Positions 61,076 to 64,000 of a stretch of DNA of 64,000 bases are shown here, in pieces (within the stretch, counting starts at the first letter, position 1; every line of letters starts with the position of its first letter). This DNA comes from Bremerella sp. JC817 (GTDB taxonomy: Bacteria > Planctomycetota > Planctomycetia > Pirellulales > Pirellulaceae). The DNA lies in NCBI RefSeq assembly GCF_040718835.1, contig NZ_JBFEFG010000268.1:1-64000 (forward strand), read 5' to 3'. The notes below the pieces were generated by a model. It did not search any database. It worked only from the letters and a program-made list of their open reading frames with translations, and was not told where the DNA came from. A program made the position numbers and the translations under genes.

Positions 61076-62847
61076 AACGATCCTTTCGCGGAAAGGGCTG
61101 TGGTGAAATCTTCCGACTCACGACTTTGATGGCAGAGCGATAACAATGATTCGCCTCCTAGGCGGTGGCAGAAGTCTCCGAGGGTTTCGTCATTAAGACG
61201 ATGGTTGCGAAACGCGATGAATAGACTGGTTAGTTCCGCAACGATATCTTCACTGGTAACCATGTCTTTCAGCAGGAACGCCAGCCGATCGCCACGAAGC
61301 GTTCCCCCGACAAAGAGCGTATAACGATCGACCGCTTTACCCACGAGCGCCACATCGGCGGCATAGGGCCGAGCACATCCATTCGGACAGCCCGTCATGC
61401 GGACGGTGAATTGGCTGCGATCGAGCTCCAGCGACTGCAGGACTGCTTCCAGTTGGTCCATTACGAAAGGAAGTCGCCTTTCGGCCTCGGTCACCGCCAA
61501 ACCGCAGGTCGGCAGCGCTACGCAAGCCAACGAGTGCCGCCGGACAAGGCTGGTCTCTTCGGTCGATCGGACCTGGCTCCCTTTCAAGATCGAATCGAAT
61601 TGTTCGCGCTTGTCCGCTGGGATGTTGCAGAAGATGAGACTTTGGTTGGCCGACAGACGAATTTCTTCCTGATGAAACTCGGCCAGCTGTCGTAAGGCAT
61701 TTTTGAGGTGAACCGTCTTGCCGTCGCTGACTCGGCCGTTCTCGATGTTGAGTCCATACGACCACAAGCCATCCTCTTGCGACTGCCAACCCATATGGTC
61801 ATCGGTCTGACGAATTACCACCTCGCGTGGGGATTCCAGCGAATAGCCGAGCACGTCTTCCACGGCCGCACGAAACTTGGGAAGGCCCCAATTCGCGATC
61901 AAGTACTTCATGCGAGCCACCTTCCGATCGCTCCGATTGCCATGGTCGCGCTGGACAATCAAAACAGCTTTGGCCACATCGATCGCTTGCTTCGGCAGAC
62001 AGAACGCCATCGGCTGGGCTAAGGCCGGGAAGGTCGCTGAGTTACTCGGCGTGGTACCCATGCCACCACCAACGACGACGTTGTAACCAACGACTTCGTT
62101 TTGCTGAACGATCGCAATGAAGCCCAGGTCCTGGGTATACACATCGACACAGTTGTCGTCCGGGCTGATCACCGCACACTTGAACTTGCGTGGCAAATAC
62201 GTTGGCCCATAAAGCGGTTCGGTCGTATCGCTCATTTCACGAGTCGCCGAATGTTCTTCGACCAGGTGCCGCTCGCCGGTCTTATCGTCCAGCACCCAAA
62301 GTTCGCGATAAGTCGTCGTGCGTGGTGCTAGCTCTTCGGCGAGGTCTTTCGTGAGCTGCTCGATCGCCTGGTGAACGGGCGAGTTCTTCTTCGCCGGGCA
62401 ACACATCACGTTGCGATTAACATCACCACACGCTGCGAACGTCGACAACCCGAGCGAGTTGATCGTGGCGATGGTCTGGCGAAGATCTTGCTTCACGATC
62501 CCATGCAACTGGATAGTTTGCCGCGTCGTGATCTTCATCGTCGAATTGCCGAGCAGATCGCATAGGTCGAGATGGGCCAGAAACTGCCGGGATGTGAGCC
62601 GGCCGCCAGGGATGCGGCAGCGGACCATCATCGAAAACGCCTTGTCTTTCCCTTGCTGCCGCAACGAAACCCGGGCATCGCGGTCATCTTGCTGGTAAGT
62701 CCCGTGGAACTTCAGGAGCTGGAGATTGTCTTTCCCGAATGTGGCGGCATCGGACGAGAGATCATCGCGGATCGTACCGGCCAAAAACTGGCTTTCGGCC
62801 TTGATCTGCTCGACGCGATTCGGCTTGGAACGGCTAGTGGATGACAT
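61072..62847 (-). CDS. Siroheme sulfite/nitrite reductase, CysI-type hemoprotein
   Basis: The start is ATG 62847 (MSSTSRSKPNRVEQIKAESQ). The 591-residue protein has the duplicated NirA/CysI layout. RIPGGRLTSRQFLAHLDL and MKITTRQTIQLHGIVKQDL are in the first half. The cluster site is CVALPTCGLAVTEAE (C-x5-C) and MTGCPNGCARPYAADVALVG (C-x3-C), which holds the 4Fe-4S cluster coupled to siroheme. It should reduce sulfite to sulfide with six electrons. The FMCCPAKK-like segment (MCCPAKKNSP) and KMPYIxxN-type features favour sulfite over nitrite, but both are possible. The ferredoxin or flavoprotein partner is not in the window. Confidence 0.88.
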   Translation of the reverse strand: MSSTSRSKPNRVEQIKAESQFLAGTIRDDLSSDAATFGKDNLQLLKFHGTYQQDDRDARVSLRQQGKDKAFSMMVRCRIPGGRLTSRQFLAHLDLCDLLGNSTMKITTRQTIQLHGIVKQDLRQTIATINSLGLSTFAACGDVNRNVMCCPAKKNSPVHQAIEQLTKDLAEELAPRTTTYRELWVLDDKTGERHLVEEHSATREMSDTTEPLYGPTYLPRKFKCAVISPDDNCVDVYTQDLGFIAIVQQNEVVGYNVVVGGGMGTTPSNSATFPALAQPMAFCLPKQAIDVAKAVLIVQRDHGNRSDRKVARMKYLIANWGLPKFRAAVEDVLGYSLESPREVVIRQTDDHMGWQSQEDGLWSYGLNIENGRVSDGKTVHLKNALRQLAEFHQEEIRLSANQSLIFCNIPADKREQFDSILKGSQVRSTEETSLVRRHSLACVALPTCGLAVTEAERRLPFVMDQLEAVLQSLELDRSQFTVRMTGCPNGCARPYAADVALVGKAVDRYTLFVGGTLRGDRLAFLLKDMVTSEDIVAELTSLFIAFRNHRLNDETLGDFCHRLGGESLLSLCHQSRESEDFTTALSAKGSL

Positions 62848-63040
62848 AATCGGGCTCGATAAGCGTGAAAACGTGGGTCGATATGGGAAGCTTATCGGTC
62901 CCATGGTTGAACGGACAACGGTCTCGGCTGAGAATGATGGCAATGCCCGGTTTCGGCCTGTTTAGCCGGTCAATGAACCATTCAATCATGCAGTCAATTC
63001 TTCCGCGAAGCGTTGCCACTGCGCCCACGGAATTCGACAG

Positions 63041-64000
63041 ATGCGGCGAACGGACTGGGTTCCTCGAATCGATGCCCCTAATCTCCCGCTGTTCGAGGCG
63101 ATTGCCAAGTCAATTGCCGACGACATCGCGGCGGGCAAACTGCTGCCTGGCGATCATCTGCCGACCCAAAGGCAACTTGCCAAGAAGCTTGATCTGGACG
63201 TAACAACGATCGCCCGCGGCTATTCGACGGCGGCCAGCCGGGGGCATATTGAATCACGGGTCGGAGCAGGCACCTTCGTTCGCGGAGCGGCGATCTCGAG
63301 CGAAACGATTCCGGTTCGAGCCGACGTGGCCGATCGAACCATGAATCAGCCCCCCGACGTCGAGCCTGACCTGGTCGAGAGCATGAAACGCTCGGCCGCG
63401 GAAGCCATGCACGCATTTCCTCAGGTCTTGCGTTATCAGCCAGAAGGGGGCGACGTCCGAGACAAAGGGGCGGCGATTCACTGGCTTTCGCGGCGCGGGA
63501 TCGCGGTCGAAAGCCATACGCTCCACATCACCACCGGTGCTCATGCCGCGTTGACAGCGGTGCTTTCGGCTGAGTTGGCGGAGGGAGGTGCCATTGCCAG
63601 CGAGCAAGTCACCTACCCAGGCCTGTTTGGAATCGCACGGCTGCTGCGCTGCCCCATCCATGGGATTCCCGCAGATCGTGATGGGATCTTGCCTGAGGCA
63701 TTGGCGGAAGCGATCCCCAAGAAGAATATCCGCGTCCTCTATCTCAATCCGACATTGCACAATCCGACGACGGAAACTATGCCGCTTAATCGACGGCTCG
63801 AAATCATCGAGGTCGCTCGTAGATTTGGCATTCCGATCGTCGAAGACGATGCCTACGGCTTCCTTCCCATTAAGCCCCCTCCGGCGATGGTAATGCTGGC
63901 GCCAGACTGCACCTATTATGTCGGTGGCCTCGCGAAGTGCCTCGGGCCAGGGCTGCGGATCGCCTATTTATTGGTGCCGCAGCAAACCGATCGGATCGAG
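63041..64000 (+). CDS. MocR-type regulator, GntR helix-turn-helix plus aminotransferase (partial)
   Basis: The gene starts at ATG 63041 and runs off the window at 64000 (320 codons seen). Residues about 12-75 are a GntR winged helix: LFEAIAKSIADDIAAGKLLP, GDHLPTQRQLAKKLDLDVTT, and HIESRVGAGTFVRG. From about 115 an aminotransferase class I fold follows: VLRYQPEGGDVRDKGAAIHW, TLHITTGAHAALTAV, VLYLNPTLHNPTTETMPL, IVEDDAYGF, and YYVGGLAKCLGPGLRIAYL with the PLP-binding Lys near 297. MocR proteins often control a pathway of amino acids or vitamin B6. It is divergent from the siroheme reductase gene, with 193 bases between starts, so control of it is possible. Confidence 0.88.
   Translation, partial: MRRTDWVPRIDAPNLPLFEAIAKSIADDIAAGKLLPGDHLPTQRQLAKKLDLDVTTIARGYSTAASRGHIESRVGAGTFVRGAAISSETIPVRADVADRTMNQPPDVEPDLVESMKRSAAEAMHAFPQVLRYQPEGGDVRDKGAAIHWLSRRGIAVESHTLHITTGAHAALTAVLSAELAEGGAIASEQVTYPGLFGIARLLRCPIHGIPADRDGILPEALAEAIPKKNIRVLYLNPTLHNPTTETMPLNRRLEIIEVARRFGIPIVEDDAYGFLPIKPPPAMVMLAPDCTYYVGGLAKCLGPGLRIAYLLVPQQTDRIE

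Overview
The window looks like a chromosomal segment of a planctomycete of the Pirellulaceae type (Blastopirellula, Bremerella or Rhodopirellula relatives). This is an inference from content. It carries an FGly-type sulfatase and a broken second one, a DUF1559-like (H-X9-DG) remnant, Rhs/YD fragments, a heme-c/beta-propeller/cupredoxin fusion and many exported proteins of unknown function. No rRNA, tRNA or CRISPR array was seen.

Region 1 (about 1-13 kb) is accessory and decayed. It holds tails of a transposase, an HsdR restriction subunit, a tyrosine recombinase, a WG-repeat protein, a FadL-like porin, an arylsulfatase and a DUF1559-like protein. Among them sit orphan Rhs-type C-terminal modules, each followed by a small gene that could encode immunity. 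Intact genes here are a glycine-rich exported protein, a SnoaL/DUF4440-like exported protein and a 613-aa exported protein of unknown function. A dispersed two-part palindromic repeat occurs at five places between 10 and 25 kb.

Region 2 (13-25 kb) has a polytopic membrane protein, a CPA1-type Na+/H+ antiporter with an acidic, His-rich loop, an HNH-like zinc protein, an IS5-type transposase relic, a large CsgG-like exported protein, a lectin-fold exported protein with its own terminator, and small hypotheticals.

Region 3 (25.3-44.9 kb) is the most interesting part: a lipid/polyketide biosynthetic locus. A fatty acyl-AMP ligase fused to an ACP is divergent from a one-module, fully reducing type I PKS (KS-AT-DH-ER-KR-ACP-TE). 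Next to the PKS is a GH3-family acyl-amido synthetase. An alpha/beta hydrolase and an enolase-superfamily enzyme form a coupled minus-strand pair. A plus-strand operon follows: SDR, RND/MmpL exporter, ketopantoate-reductase-like enzyme and ATP-grasp ligase. My reading is that FAAL loads a fatty acid, the PKS extends and fully reduces it, TE releases it, GH3 and/or the ATP-grasp enzyme joins it to an amine or amino acid, and the RND protein exports it.

Region 4 (45-50.4 kb, minus strand) has a CobW-family metallochaperone operon preceded by two copies of a 19-bp dyad that fits a Zur-like operator, then an AmpG-like MFS permease and an HExxH exported protein. Region 5 (51-60.2 kb) has a sulfatase, two exported esterases/hydrolases, the cytochrome c-cupredoxin fusion, a truncated fumarylacetoacetate hydrolase, an unknown 316-aa protein and a methyltransferase. 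Region 6 (60.5-64 kb) has a coupled minus-strand operon of siroheme sulfite/nitrite reductase, a tiny membrane protein and a DUF983 protein, divergent from a MocR-type regulator cut by the window end.
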